Origin: Firmicutes bacterium HGW-Firmicutes-8
Lineage (GTDB): Bacteria; Bacillota; Thermincolia; Thermincolales; UBA2595
DNA: 44,728 nt
Direction: 5' to 3'
NCBI GenBank assembly: GCA_002840165.1
Contig: PGZN01000014.1
Location: 1-44,728 of the forward strand
Shown: positions 24,358 to 32,950 of the stretch, one piece after another
Position numbering within the stretch: position 1 is the first letter of the stretch
Layout: the number at the start of each line of letters is the position of its first letter
The notes under the pieces: model-generated
Told to the model about the DNA's origin: nothing
The model's database searches: none
The model's input: only the letters and a program-made list of their open reading frames with translations
Program-made: the position numbers and the translations under genes

Positions 24358-27012
24358 CTATCCTTTAAGACTCTGCAGCCGTTCTGAAATAGCGTTTTTC
24401 TTCTCCTGGAACTCACTTTGTTTGGTCCGTTCCTTCTCTATTACGTCTGCCGGGGCTTTATCGATGAAACCTGCATTTGACAGTTTTCCGTCGACCCTGG
24501 CCAGTTCTTTGTCCAATACAGCGAGTTCCTTTTCCAGCCTGCTGATTTCCCGGTCAATATCGATCAGGCCTTTTAGAGGCATAAAAATCTCAATCCCTTT
24601 AGTTATAGCTGTCATCGCGTTTTCCGGCTTGGCAGAAATTGTTTTCTCCAGCGTAATACCGGAAGCGCCGGCCAGATTTTCGATATAACCCTGTCCTGCC
24701 GCCAAAGCCCGGCAGCTGGCCTCCGAGTTCCCAGCAAATATTATTTCGGCCTTCCGGGAGGGCGGCACATTCATCTCACCCCTGATATTTCTAACTGCTT
24801 TAATGACTTCCATCACGGTAGTCATCTGTTCAACCGCATCCTCATCAGTGAGAGCAGGGTCATATTCAGGCCATTTCTGGAGCATTACGGTTTCCCCTTC
24901 GTGAGGCAGGTGCTGCCAGATTTCTTCGGTGATAAAAGGCATCATCGGGTGCAGCAGCTTCATCGTCTCTGCCAGGACGCGCCACAAAACATACTGGGCC
25001 GTTTTCTTGCTGGACTCGTCTTTTTTCCCGTACAGAGCCGGTTTTACAAGTTCAATATACCAATCACAGAATTCACTCCAGATAAAGTCATATAAAATCC
25101 TGGCCGCCTCACCCAGGTCATACCTGTCCATATTCCTCGTTACTTCACGGGCTGTTTCGTTAAACCTGCTTAAAATCCACCTGTCTGCCAGAGTATATTT
25201 CAACTTGGCTTCGACAGACTTATGCGGGTTAAAATCCACCAGATTCATCATTACAAACCGGGAAGCATTCCATATTTTGTTGGCGAAATTCCTCGTAGTC
25301 TCGAGGCGTTCAAAATGAAACCTGAGGTCATTTCCCGGAGTATTTCCGGTAATCAGCATAAACCTTAAAGTGTCAGCGCCATATTTATCAACAACCTCAA
25401 TGGGATCTACACCGTTATTCAGGGACTTGCTCATCTTCCTTCCCTGCGCGTCAAGAATAAGGCCATGGATGAACACTTCATTAAACGGTACATCATTCAT
25501 AAATTCCAGGCCCATAAATATCATTCTGGCTACCCAGAAAAAGATGATATCCCTTCCGGTAACAAGTACAGAAGTCGGGTAGAACTGTTTAAGTTCGGGG
25601 GTCCGTTCAGGCCAGCCAAGGGTTGAGAAAGGCCATAACCCCGAACTGAACCATGTATCGAGGACATCCGGGTCCTGCTCTAAGTTCCCGCTTCCGCATT
25701 TCTGGCACTTCACCGGGGGTTTCGTATCACAGATGATTTCGTTACAGTCCCGGCAGTACCAGACCGGAATCCGGTGGCCCCACCAAAGCTGGCGGGAAAT
25801 ACACCAGTCGCGGACATTCTCCATCCAGTTCAAATATACCTTTGTGAACCTTTCCGGGACAAATCTGACCCGGCCGTCTTTGGCGGCCTGAATTGCAGGC
25901 TCAGCTAACGGTTTCATTTTCACAAACCACTGTTTCGATATCATCGGCTCAACCACTGTTGAACACCTGTAACACTGGCCTACAGCATGCACATGGTCTT
26001 CAACTTTAAGTAAAAAGCCCTGGTCTTCGAGGTCCTTGAGGATTTGCTTGCGGCATTCGTACCTGTCCATCCCCGTGTACCTGCCGGCTTCTTCATTCAT
26101 CGTCCCATCCAGGTTCATCACATTGACCTGAGGCAGGTCGTGCCTGCGGCCCACTTCAAAGTCGTTGGGGTCATGGGCCGGGGTAATCTTGACGACACCT
26201 GTCCCAAACTCGGGGTCAACATACTCGTCAGTAATAATCGGTATCTCCCTTCCGACGAGCGGAAGAATTACCGTTTTTCCGACCAAATGCCTGTATCGGT
26301 CATCATCGGGATGGACAGCGACAGCCGTGTCACCAAGCATTGTTTCCGGCCGGGTGGTGGCTAAGAACACATACTCATCACTGTGTTTAACGGGATACCT
26401 TAAGTGGTAAAAATGTCCCCCCTGCTCTTCGTGTTCCACCTCAATATCAGAAATGGTGGTATGGCACTTAGGACACCAGTTAATGATATAGTTGCCCTGG
26501 TAAATCAGGCCTTTCCGGTACAGCTCGACAAATACTTTCTGGACCGCACGGGAACAGCCCTCATCCATTGTAAAGCGTTCGCGGTCCCAGTCACAGGAAG
26601 AGCCTAATACCTTCAGTTGGCTGGCAATCCGGGCGTGGTAAAACTCCTTCCATTCCCAAACCCGCTCCAGAAACTTTTCCCTGCCCAGGTCATATCTTGA
26701 TAGCCTCTCTTTGGCGATCTGCTCCTCCACCTTGGCCTGAGTGGCAATCCCGGCATGGTCTGTCCCGGGCACCCACAGGGCATTGTACCCCTGCATACGC
26801 CGCCATCTGGTTAATATATCCTGCAGGGTATTATCCATAGCATGTCCCATGTGTAAAGCCCCGGTGACGTTGGGAGGAGGCATCACAATCGTAAAGGGTT
26901 TCTTGTCTGTTTCCACTTCGGTATGAAAAAACCCCTTATCCTCCCAGTATTTATACCATTTCTTTTCGACCTGCTGAGGGTCATAGGTAGTCGGTATGTT
27001 TTTCTGTTCCAT
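24358..27012 (-). CDS. valS: Valyl-tRNA synthetase
   Basis: 884-residue class I aminoacyl-tRNA synthetase charging tRNA-Val. It has the HIGH motif as HMGH (54-57, in [16 protein letters not shown]), KMSKS in [10 protein letters not shown], an editing domain with [13 protein letters not shown], and a C-terminal coiled coil. ATG start with GGAGGAGG upstream; that site touches a 28-base perfect palindrome. Upstream come a transposase gene and a valine T-box. Regulation by tRNA-Val charging therefore probably reaches valS only through a transcript that also crosses the transposase gene. Confidence 0.98.
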   Translation of the reverse strand: MEQKNIPTTYDPQQVEKKWYKYWEDKGFFHTEVETDKKPFTIVMPPPNVTGALHMGHAMDNTLQDILTRWRRMQGYNALWVPGTDHAGIATQAKVEEQIAKERLSRYDLGREKFLERVWEWKEFYHARIASQLKVLGSSCDWDRERFTMDEGCSRAVQKVFVELYRKGLIYQGNYIINWCPKCHTTISDIEVEHEEQGGHFYHLRYPVKHSDEYVFLATTRPETMLGDTAVAVHPDDDRYRHLVGKTVILPLVGREIPIITDEYVDPEFGTGVVKITPAHDPNDFEVGRRHDLPQVNVMNLDGTMNEEAGRYTGMDRYECRKQILKDLEDQGFLLKVEDHVHAVGQCYRCSTVVEPMISKQWFVKMKPLAEPAIQAAKDGRVRFVPERFTKVYLNWMENVRDWCISRQLWWGHRIPVWYCRDCNEIICDTKPPVKCQKCGSGNLEQDPDVLDTWFSSGLWPFSTLGWPERTPELKQFYPTSVLVTGRDIIFFWVARMIFMGLEFMNDVPFNEVFIHGLILDAQGRKMSKSLNNGVDPIEVVDKYGADTLRFMLITGNTPGNDLRFHFERLETTRNFANKIWNASRFVMMNLVDFNPHKSVEAKLKYTLADRWILSRFNETAREVTRNMDRYDLGEAARILYDFIWSEFCDWYIELVKPALYGKKDESSKKTAQYVLWRVLAETMKLLHPMMPFITEEIWQHLPHEGETVMLQKWPEYDPALTDEDAVEQMTTVMEVIKAVRNIRGEMNVPPSRKAEIIFAGNSEASCRALAAGQGYIENLAGASGITLEKTISAKPENAMTAITKGIEIFMPLKGLIDIDREISRLEKELAVLDKELARVDGKLSNAGFIDKAPADVIEKERTKQSEFQEKKNAISERLQSLKG

Positions 27013-27027
27013 GAATTATCCTCCTCC

Positions 27028-27055
27028 GTAGGGGCGCATGGCCATGCGCCCCTAC
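27028..27055. repeat. Perfect 28-base palindrome at the valS ribosome-binding site
   Basis: GTAGGGGCGCATGG followed by its exact reverse complement. It is identical to the palindrome inside the transposase gene at 27318-27345. It lies between the transposase stop and the valS Shine-Dalgarno sequence and could hide the latter when folded in RNA. Confidence 0.9.
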
Positions 27056-27069
27056 TGTTTTTTTTATAA

Positions 27070-27735
27070 TCATTTGATTTCCGAATCATCCAACCATTTG
27101 TTAAGGTTTTCAATGATATAGGTTTTAATTCTTTTTAAATCCTTTTCGCTGCGGACAATATGTTCATAATATCCACGTTGCCACACGGACATTTGGGGGC
27201 AATTTCGCAAAATATTAATTCTTTTGGTAACAATTGATTTAAATCCCGCAACAAATGATGATATTGATTTTGGTTTCCTGTGAAGGGGTTTTATATTTTG
27301 TGATGTAATATGCGAGGGTAGGGGCGCATGGCCATGCGCCCCTACTACACCGGATTTTGTTTCATTTATAATTACAATGCCATGAATATGATCCGGCATA
27401 ATAATAAAATAATCCAATTCAATTTCTCTTCTAATTTCTGATGATTTCATCCATTCTTCCCGAACAATATCTCCGTATTCGTTTAATTTCATTTCACCGT
27501 TTTCAATACTACCAAACAACGTTTCCCTATTTTTTGTACATATCGTTATAAAATAATATCCTGCCTTTGAATAATCGTATCCCTTCAATCTAATAGAACG
27601 ACGATGGTGTACAAAACCTTCAGATTTGCGTATCTTATCAACCAAGTCTGCCTCATTCTCCCGCGCGAATGCACGGACATTGACTTCCCGGATCTTTTCG
27701 CGGTCTTCAGATTTTTCAGGACGAATGGAAACCAT
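27070..27735 (-). CDS. REP-associated tyrosine transposase fused to a GNAT fragment
   Basis: 221 residues in one frame. Residues 1-40 (MVSIRPEKSEDREKIREVNV onward) look like the start of a GNAT N-acetyltransferase. From about 43 the sequence is a Y1/HUH transposase of the REP-associated type: HHRRSIRLKGYDYSKAGYYF, the HUH pair in PDHIHG (His116, His118), and a C-terminal helix with KTYIIEN (Tyr206, probable nucleophile). Start at 27735 because AAGGAGG precedes the ATG. The rest of the GNAT gene is not found in the window. The transposase itself looks intact. It sits between a valine T-box and valS. Confidence 0.85.
   Translation of the reverse strand: MVSIRPEKSEDREKIREVNVRAFARENEADLVDKIRKSEGFVHHRRSIRLKGYDYSKAGYYFITICTKNRETLFGSIENGEMKLNEYGDIVREEWMKSSEIRREIELDYFIIMPDHIHGIVIINETKSGVVGAHGHAPLPSHITSQNIKPLHRKPKSISSFVAGFKSIVTKRINILRNCPQMSVWQRGYYEHIVRSEKDLKRIKTYIIENLNKWLDDSEIK
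27318..27345. repeat. Same 28-base palindrome inside the transposase coding region
   Basis: Perfect palindrome identical to 27028-27055, in frame, encoding residues 131-140 (VGAHGHAPLP). The copy in the gene shows that the palindrome can be tolerated, or is required, within the protein. Confidence 0.9.
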
Positions 27736-27764
27736 ATTAACCTCCTTGGCGTAGAGAACACTGG

Positions 27765-27792
27765 CCACTGACAACTGGCAACTGGCAACTCA
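27765..27792. repeat. Heptamer array between T-box and transposase
   Basis: CCACTGA CAACTGG CAACTGG CAACTCA, period 7, directly adjoining the T-tail of the T-box terminator. Confidence 0.7.
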
Positions 27793-28056
27793 ATAAATAA
27801 AACTCCTTTCATCCTATAAAGGACGAAAGAAGTTCTTCCGTGGTACCACCTTAATTCCGGGCCTGCTTTAGCGCATTCCCAGCTCTCTCTGCTGTAACGG
27901 GCATCCCCGGCGCGGCCTACTTCGTTTCAGCGGCGCGGCTCAAGAGCGACTTCGGCTTCCCTTCCCTTCAGGGGTCCTTCCAGCCTGGGGGCCCCCTCTC
28001 TGTGAAGTAAGAAAACTTACTCCTCTCTGTCACAGCCTTTTAAAAATATGTCTAAC
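27793..28056 (-). promoter_or_regulatory. T-box leader, probably valine-specific
   Basis: tRNA-sensing leader on the minus strand. The T-box sequence AATTAAGGTGGTACCACGG lies at about 27838-27856. The terminator is CTTCTTTCGTCC / GGATGAAAGGAG (27803-27832) with a T-rich tail. Stem I elements (AGAGAGG, then GGCTGGAAGG) are present. The probable specifier reads GAA-GTC-G just before CTCTTGAGCC, with the codon GUC at 27948-27950, a valine codon. Together with the downstream valS this supports control by uncharged tRNA-Val. The first gene after it is the chimeric transposase, not valS. Confidence 0.9.
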
Positions 28057-28062
28057 CCATAT

Positions 28063-28090
28063 ATTATACTAAACCCTTTAAAGTTGTCAA
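28063..28090 (-). promoter_or_regulatory. Consensus sigmaA promoter of the T-box transcript
   Basis: TTGACA (28085-28090), 16-base spacer, TATAAT (28063-28068) on the minus strand. Both hexamers are perfect. It lies about 12 bases past the TIGR04086-like gene. Confidence 0.9.
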
Positions 28091-28102
28091 CTTCCTGTTG
28101 CA

Positions 28103-28510
28103 TCAATAAATCAGGTATCTTCTGTTTTGTTTCCTGGCAAATTTCAGGTTGATCCCGACTACTCCGCCCAAACCTCCGGCCAGCAGTATCCCCAGGACAA
28201 GCAGCAATCCGGCAGGGCTATAATCCACAGCCGGAAAGACCAGTAGTTTACCAACCAAGACAAAAAACAGGTAACCACCGGCCACCGCTCCGCCGTGCAG
28301 CCACCCCACCGTGGCGGCAGCCATGCCACCCCGGATGCCGCCCCACAGCACACTCACCAGCGATACAGCCATTAAAGCATAAGGCAGGTAAACCACCTTA
28401 TCATTTACCAGCAGGCTGTAGGCCAGCAGAATAACACACCCAGCGCCTGAGCTGATTAAAGCTGTCTTCCCGCCGGAAGTCAGGGCATCAATAATCGTCC
28501 GCGGATTCAT
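28103..28510 (-). CDS. TIGR04086-like four-helix membrane protein
   Basis: 135 residues, almost entirely hydrophobic, with four predicted membrane segments and glycine-rich loops (WGGIRGGMAAATVGWLHGG, LLAGGLGGVVGINL). It resembles the TIGR04086 family of small membrane proteins in Firmicutes, of unknown function. ATG at 28510 with GGAGG seven bases upstream. It stands alone between the exchanger gene and the T-box promoter. Confidence 0.75.
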   Translation of the reverse strand: MNPRTIIDALTSGGKTALISSGAGCVILLAYSLLVNDKVVYLPYALMAVSLVSVLWGGIRGGMAAATVGWLHGGAVAGGYLFFVLVGKLLVFPAVDYSPAGLLLVLGILLAGGLGGVVGINLKFARKQNRRYLIY

Positions 28511-28608
28511 CGTCAAACCTCCTATAATCTTTATTTGAAACTTTTATATGTTTACGCTATCTAACAAAAAAGTATGCGCTTTCTTTACCTTTCACCTCCA
28601 CAAAAGGA

Positions 28609-28644
28609 TTAGGCAGGACCACTGTTATAAACAGAGGCCCTGCC
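28609..28644 (-). terminator. Terminator-like hairpin after the exchanger gene
   Basis: On the minus strand AAGGCAGGG, a loop of about 19 bases and TCCTGCCT are followed by AATCCTTTT. It lies about 15 bases past the stop codon. The loop is long, so efficiency is uncertain. Confidence 0.5.
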
Positions 28645-28657
28645 TTAAGATTCTCCA

Positions 28658-29656
28658 CTATATCCTATGCCCGACAACCAGGTACAGGAACAGGGCATAA
28701 AACACTCCACCGGAAAGAAGCGTATATGCCCGCAAATATCCTTTCACAGACAAAAACACAAATATAAAAGCTGCAGACGATAAGGCCACCAATGCGCAGG
28801 CAAAAGCCGCCCTGTTGAGGACCCACGGTGTCATCAGCATCCCGATGGCCGGGATTATCGAACTCTGGAAAACCATTGCTCCGGTAATGTTGCCCATAGC
28901 CAGGGTATCCTTGCCCCGGCTGACCCAGATCACACTGTTAAATTTCTCAGGCAGCTCTGTAGCTATAGGTGTGATGATAACTGAGAGGATGAAAGGTGAT
29001 ATCTTCATCGACATCGCTATTTTCTCCATAGCATGGACAAACAGTTCCGCCCCCCCGATTATCCCGGCCACAGCCAGAAAAACCTGGAGAAGAATAAAAC
29101 GGAACCTCGGTAAGAGCGCTGCCCGGCTGATGAGTAAGGAATTCGGGGCTTCCCCGGCAATGCACTTCCCCCCGGTTATCGTCCGGTATGCATAAACCGC
29201 ATAGGCACAGACCAGTCCTGCCGCCAGGATTAACTTATATTCATGCCTGTTCAGCAGAGCGGCCAGAATAGCGATGGAGTACACTATGAGGAAGAACCTT
29301 AAATCCCGTTTCACGACACACTCGTCAATCATCATCGTTGCCCTTCTCTTACCGAAAAAGGCAAAAATAAGGGCCGCCATTCCAGTTACAAAAAGGGCCA
29401 GGGTACTCAACATAAAAGGCGCCCCCAGAATTGCCCCGACCCCAATTTCAGTAGTAGCCTGGCTCGGGGAGACCCCAATGGCGATAATCGGCACCAGCGT
29501 TTCCGGCAGGGCTGTGCCCACAGCAGCTAAAATACTGCCTACAGCTCCCTCAGAAAGTTTCAGCCTCCGTCCCAGCCACTCAATGCTGTTAGTAAACAAC
29601 TCGGCGCTGATTAAGATTATGCCCAGGCCCAGGAGGAGTGTTCCTATACTAGACAC
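28658..29656 (-). CDS. CaCA-family sodium/calcium exchanger-like protein
   Basis: 332-residue polytopic membrane protein of the Ca2+/cation antiporter family. Two alpha-repeats are visible, each with the acidic family motif: AAVGTALPETLVPII (about 40-55) and TPIATELPEKFNSVIW (about 225-240). About ten hydrophobic segments are split by a short charged loop near residue 105. Ion specificity cannot be read from sequence. GTG start with AGAGGTG upstream. It is likely monocistronic. Confidence 0.85.
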   Translation of the reverse strand: MSSIGTLLLGLGIILISAELFTNSIEWLGRRLKLSEGAVGSILAAVGTALPETLVPIIAIGVSPSQATTEIGVGAILGAPFMLSTLALFVTGMAALIFAFFGKRRATMMIDECVVKRDLRFFLIVYSIAILAALLNRHEYKLILAAGLVCAYAVYAYRTITGGKCIAGEAPNSLLISRAALLPRFRFILLQVFLAVAGIIGGAELFVHAMEKIAMSMKISPFILSVIITPIATELPEKFNSVIWVSRGKDTLAMGNITGAMVFQSSIIPAIGMLMTPWVLNRAAFACALVALSSAAFIFVFLSVKGYLRAYTLLSGGVFYALFLYLVVGHRI

Positions 29657-29799
29657 ACTAACACCTCTTTCCGCTGCACATTAAAAGATTATGCAAAAGT
29701 GAGAGATTTAATGTGTCAAAAAACAAGCGGCCTTAATGGAGGAATCGCCACACTCTATCTGGTTTTTCGTTGACTGATAACATTAAAATTTCCCCCGTA

Positions 29800-29840
29800 A
29801 AGAAGGACTGTCTCTTTAATTATGAGACAGTCCCTTTTGT
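29800..29840 (-). terminator. Terminator after engB
   Basis: GGACTGTCTC (29805-29814) pairs perfectly with GAGACAGTCC (29824-29833). T-rich stretches on both sides allow function on either strand. It directly follows the engB stop. Confidence 0.75.
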
Positions 29841-30422
29841 TTAAACATATTGACTTATTATCCCCCAAAGCTCATCTCTGCCCTGACCTGTTTCAGCAGA
29901 GAAACAAACTACCGGGGTTTCCGGCAGAAGCTTGATGCCCTGGCTAATCAACTTTAAGTGTTTCTGCCACTTTCCCCGCGGGACCTTGTCGGCCTTGGTG
30001 GCCGCAAGCACTGTTGGTATGCCGTAATGCTTCAGCCAGTCATGCATCTGGATATCCTCATTACTTGGTTCGTGCCTGATGTCTACCAATTGGATAACAG
30101 CCTTCAGATGTTCCCTGTTCAGCAGGTAGTCCTCAATCATCTTCCCCCATTGAACCTTTATATCCCGGGGTACCTTGGCAAATCCATAACCGGGCAGATC
30201 GACGAAATAGAACGTTCCATTGATGTCATAAAAATTTAGTGCTCTGGTTTTACCGGGACTGCCGCTTATCCTGGCCAAAGAACGCCTGTTAAGAAGTTTA
30301 TTGATTAAGGAGGATTTCCCAACATTTGAACGCCCGGCAAAAGCAATCTCCGGTCGGCTGCCGGCCGGATACTGGTCCGGTCCCACAGCGCTGATCACAT
30401 ACTCGGAGGAAACAATACGCAT
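29841..30422 (-). CDS. engB: Ribosome biogenesis GTPase EngB (YihA/YsxC)
   Basis: 193-residue small GTPase needed for assembly of the large ribosomal subunit. G1 GRSNVGKSS, G3 DLPGYG, G4 TKAD, and G2 around SGSPGKT. The ATG at 30422 is chosen because AAGGAGG lies six bases upstream, inside the end of lon; the longer upstream frame has no site. It is one base from the lon stop, so the two are co-translated. This lon-engB order is standard in Firmicutes. Confidence 0.96.
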   Translation of the reverse strand: MRIVSSEYVISAVGPDQYPAGSRPEIAFAGRSNVGKSSLINKLLNRRSLARISGSPGKTRALNFYDINGTFYFVDLPGYGFAKVPRDIKVQWGKMIEDYLLNREHLKAVIQLVDIRHEPSNEDIQMHDWLKHYGIPTVLAATKADKVPRGKWQKHLKLISQGIKLLPETPVVCFSAETGQGRDELWGIISQYV

Positions 30423-30423
30423 C

Positions 30424-32757
30424 TTAAGCCTCCTTGAGCGCCCGGGCCAGAACCTCGTCCATGTGCTCAACAAAAACAAACTCCAATTTGCTTTTTACCT
30501 TTTGTGGTATCTCTTCCAGGTCTTTTTTATTTTCCAAAGGCAGCATTACAGTCTTTATCCCTGCACGGTGGGCTGCCAGGACTTTTTCCTTGACCCCGCC
30601 GATAGGCAGAACCCGCCCCCGGAGAGTAATCTCGCCTGTCATCGCTAACTCCCGATGAGTCTGCCGGTTCGTGAGCGCCGAAGCTATGGCTGTAGCCATC
30701 GTAATCCCGGCCGAAGGCCCGTCTTTGGGGATAGCCCCTTCAGGTACATGGATGTGAATGTCGTATTTCTCATAAAAGTCCTGCGAAATATTTAGCTCAT
30801 CAGCCTTGGAACGGACATAGCTGAACCCGGCCTGGGCCGACTCCTTCATGACATCGCCAAGCTTACCGGTAAGGGTAAGTTTACCACTCCCTCTAACAGC
30901 TGTCACTTCTATCGCCAGAACATCTCCGCCGGTTTCCGTCCAGGCTAAACCGGTGGCAATGCCCACCTCATCCTCTTTTTCGGCTGTTCCGTATCGGAAT
31001 CTGGGGATACCCAGGTAGTGTTCCAGGTTTTGGATGGTGGCCTTGACGTGTTTCGTTTTGCCCTGGACAATCTCTCTGACCGACTTGCGGCAGACAGCCG
31101 CAATCTGGCGTTCCAGGTTCCGCACACCGGCTTCCCGCGTGTATTCCCTGATTATTTTGCGTACGGTATTTTCTGATATCGAAAGCATCTTCGGTTTCAT
31201 CCCGTGTTCCTTCATCTGTTTGGGAATCAGGTATTTCAGGGCAATATTGACCTTTTCCTCTTCAGTATAGCCCGAGAGGTAGATAACCTCCATCCGGTCA
31301 AGCAGTGCCCTGGGAATCGGATGCATCGTGTTGGCAGTAGTAATAAACATTACATTTGAAAGGTCAAAAGCCGCTTCAATGTAATGGTCGCTAAAAGTAT
31401 GATTCTGTTCGGGGTCAAGCACCTCCAGCAGAGCCGATGAAGGGTCGCCCCTGAAGTCCATACTCATTTTATCGATCTCATCAAGTAAAAACACCGGGTT
31501 GTTGGAACCGGCCTGCCTGATACCCTGGATAATCCTGCCCGGAAGCGCCCCCACGTATGTGCGGCGGTGGCCTCTGATTTCAGCTTCGTCCCGCACCCCG
31601 CCAAGAGACATCCGGACAAACTTACGCTCTAAAGCGCGGGCTACTGATTTGGCCAGTGAGGTTTTACCAACCCCAGGGGGCCCGATGAAACACAAAATAG
31701 GGCCTTTCATTTTTTTTGCCAGTTTCCTGATCGCCAAATACTCCAGAATCCGCTCCTTGACCTTATCTAAGCCGTAATGGTCTTCGTTCAGGATAATTTC
31801 GGCTTTATTAATATCGAGCCGGTCCTTTGTCCTCTTATTCCAGGGGAGAACCAGCAGCCAGTCCAGATAGGTCCGGATAACGCCCGATTCTGCTGCCATG
31901 GGAGGCATTTTTTCCAACCGTTCAACTTCCTTCAGGGCTTTCTCGGCAACTTCCTTGGACAGTTTGATCTTGGCTATTTTATCCCTGTATTCCTCTCCCT
32001 CAGCTACCCTTTCGTCCTTTTCCCCAAGTTCTTTCTGAATAGCCTTCAGCTGTTCTCTGAGGTAATATTCTTTTTGGGTCTTTTCCATTTGTTTTCTTAC
32101 CCTAAGGCTGATTTTGCGTTCCAGTTCGAGGATCTCCATTTCCTTGGCCACTATTTCACAAAGGATTTCGAGCCTTCTGGAGATGTCGACAGCCTCTAAG
32201 ACACGCTGCTTGTCCTCGATTTTCAGCGCTAAATGAGATGCAATAATATCCCCCAGCCTGCCCGGTTCTTCCAGGTTAACTACTGTAACTACAGTCTCCG
32301 GCGGAATCCGCTTGCTCATTTTTACATACTGCTCAAACTGGCTGACGAGGCTTCTCATCAAAGCCTCTATCTCCGGTGTTATGTTCGCTGTCTCCGGGTA
32401 CTCGGTAATTTCTACCTTAAAATGGGGGTCATGTTCAAGATAGCGCTCAATCCTGCCCCTGGCCAGACCTTCAACGAGGACCCTGATTGTCCCGCCGGGC
32501 AGCTTTAAGAGCTGTTTCACCTCTGCCACAGTACCTATGTCATAAATATCTGTTTCACTGGGTTCGTCGGTCTGAGCTTCTTTTTGAGTGGCCAGAAAGA
32601 TGATTCTGTCCTGGATCATTGTTTCCTCAATGGCCTTGACCGACTTATCCCGGCCAACATCCAAATGTATGATCATAAAAGGAAAAACCAACAGCCCGCG
32701 CAGGGGAAGAAGTGGTAATTGACGGGTAATAGTTGGGGTCTGTTTTTTCTCTGCCAT
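30424..32757 (-). CDS. lon: ATP-dependent protease Lon (LonA)
   Basis: 777-residue LonA. The N-terminal substrate-recognition domain spans about 1-200, then a coiled region. The AAA+ module has Walker [13 protein letters not shown], and the C-terminal protease domain has Ser682 (KDGPSAG) and Lys725 (GGVKEK) as the catalytic dyad. It degrades misfolded and regulatory proteins in the cytoplasm. ATG with GGAGGTGG upstream. A promoter lies in the preceding gap and the lonB terminator isolates it from lonB. No CtsR or CIRCE operator is seen. Confidence 0.98.
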   Translation of the reverse strand: MAEKKQTPTITRQLPLLPLRGLLVFPFMIIHLDVGRDKSVKAIEETMIQDRIIFLATQKEAQTDEPSETDIYDIGTVAEVKQLLKLPGGTIRVLVEGLARGRIERYLEHDPHFKVEITEYPETANITPEIEALMRSLVSQFEQYVKMSKRIPPETVVTVVNLEEPGRLGDIIASHLALKIEDKQRVLEAVDISRRLEILCEIVAKEMEILELERKISLRVRKQMEKTQKEYYLREQLKAIQKELGEKDERVAEGEEYRDKIAKIKLSKEVAEKALKEVERLEKMPPMAAESGVIRTYLDWLLVLPWNKRTKDRLDINKAEIILNEDHYGLDKVKERILEYLAIRKLAKKMKGPILCFIGPPGVGKTSLAKSVARALERKFVRMSLGGVRDEAEIRGHRRTYVGALPGRIIQGIRQAGSNNPVFLLDEIDKMSMDFRGDPSSALLEVLDPEQNHTFSDHYIEAAFDLSNVMFITTANTMHPIPRALLDRMEVIYLSGYTEEEKVNIALKYLIPKQMKEHGMKPKMLSISENTVRKIIREYTREAGVRNLERQIAAVCRKSVREIVQGKTKHVKATIQNLEHYLGIPRFRYGTAEKEDEVGIATGLAWTETGGDVLAIEVTAVRGSGKLTLTGKLGDVMKESAQAGFSYVRSKADELNISQDFYEKYDIHIHVPEGAIPKDGPSAGITMATAIASALTNRQTHRELAMTGEITLRGRVLPIGGVKEKVLAAHRAGIKTVMLPLENKKDLEEIPQKVKSKLEFVFVEHMDEVLARALKEA

Positions 32758-32827
32758 TGGTGACCACCTCCGATTCCAAATTAAATACTGTTAGGTAAAA
32801 AATACGTTACTTTTAATACACCTACTT

Positions 32828-32857
32828 ATTATATACCTATTATTAAACTTTCCGCAA
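32828..32857 (-). promoter_or_regulatory. Possible sigmaA promoter of lon
   Basis: On the minus strand TTGCGG (32852-32857), 18-base spacer, TATAAT (32828-32833), about 70 bases before the lon start. Confidence 0.5.
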
Positions 32858-32869
32858 GCGGTGGATAAT

Positions 32870-32898
32870 GTAAAAACCCCGACAATCTGCGGGGTTTA
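32870..32898 (-). terminator. Terminator of lonB
   Basis: On the minus strand AAACCCCG, loop CAGATTGT and CGGGGTTTTTA form an 8-bp stem with a T-run, about 55 bases past the lonB stop. A second small hairpin, TATACCC/GGGTATA, lies at 32906-32924. Confidence 0.85.
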
Positions 32899-32950
32899 AA
32901 CAGTTTATACCCCCTCTGGGTATAATGGCATTTTATTGGAATATAGTATT

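Noticed and set aside
27070-27735. Full GNAT acetyltransferase gene after the T-box
   Set aside because: Only about 40 residues match; the remainder is clearly an HUH transposase and no 3' GNAT part is found nearby.
28021-28056. tRNA gene in the T-box region
   Set aside because: No cloverleaf can be drawn; the structures fit a T-box leader with its terminator.
32758-32950. CtsR or CIRCE operator upstream of lon and other protease genes
   Set aside because: Neither the CtsR heptad repeat nor the CIRCE TTAGCACTC-N9-GAGTGCTAA was found.
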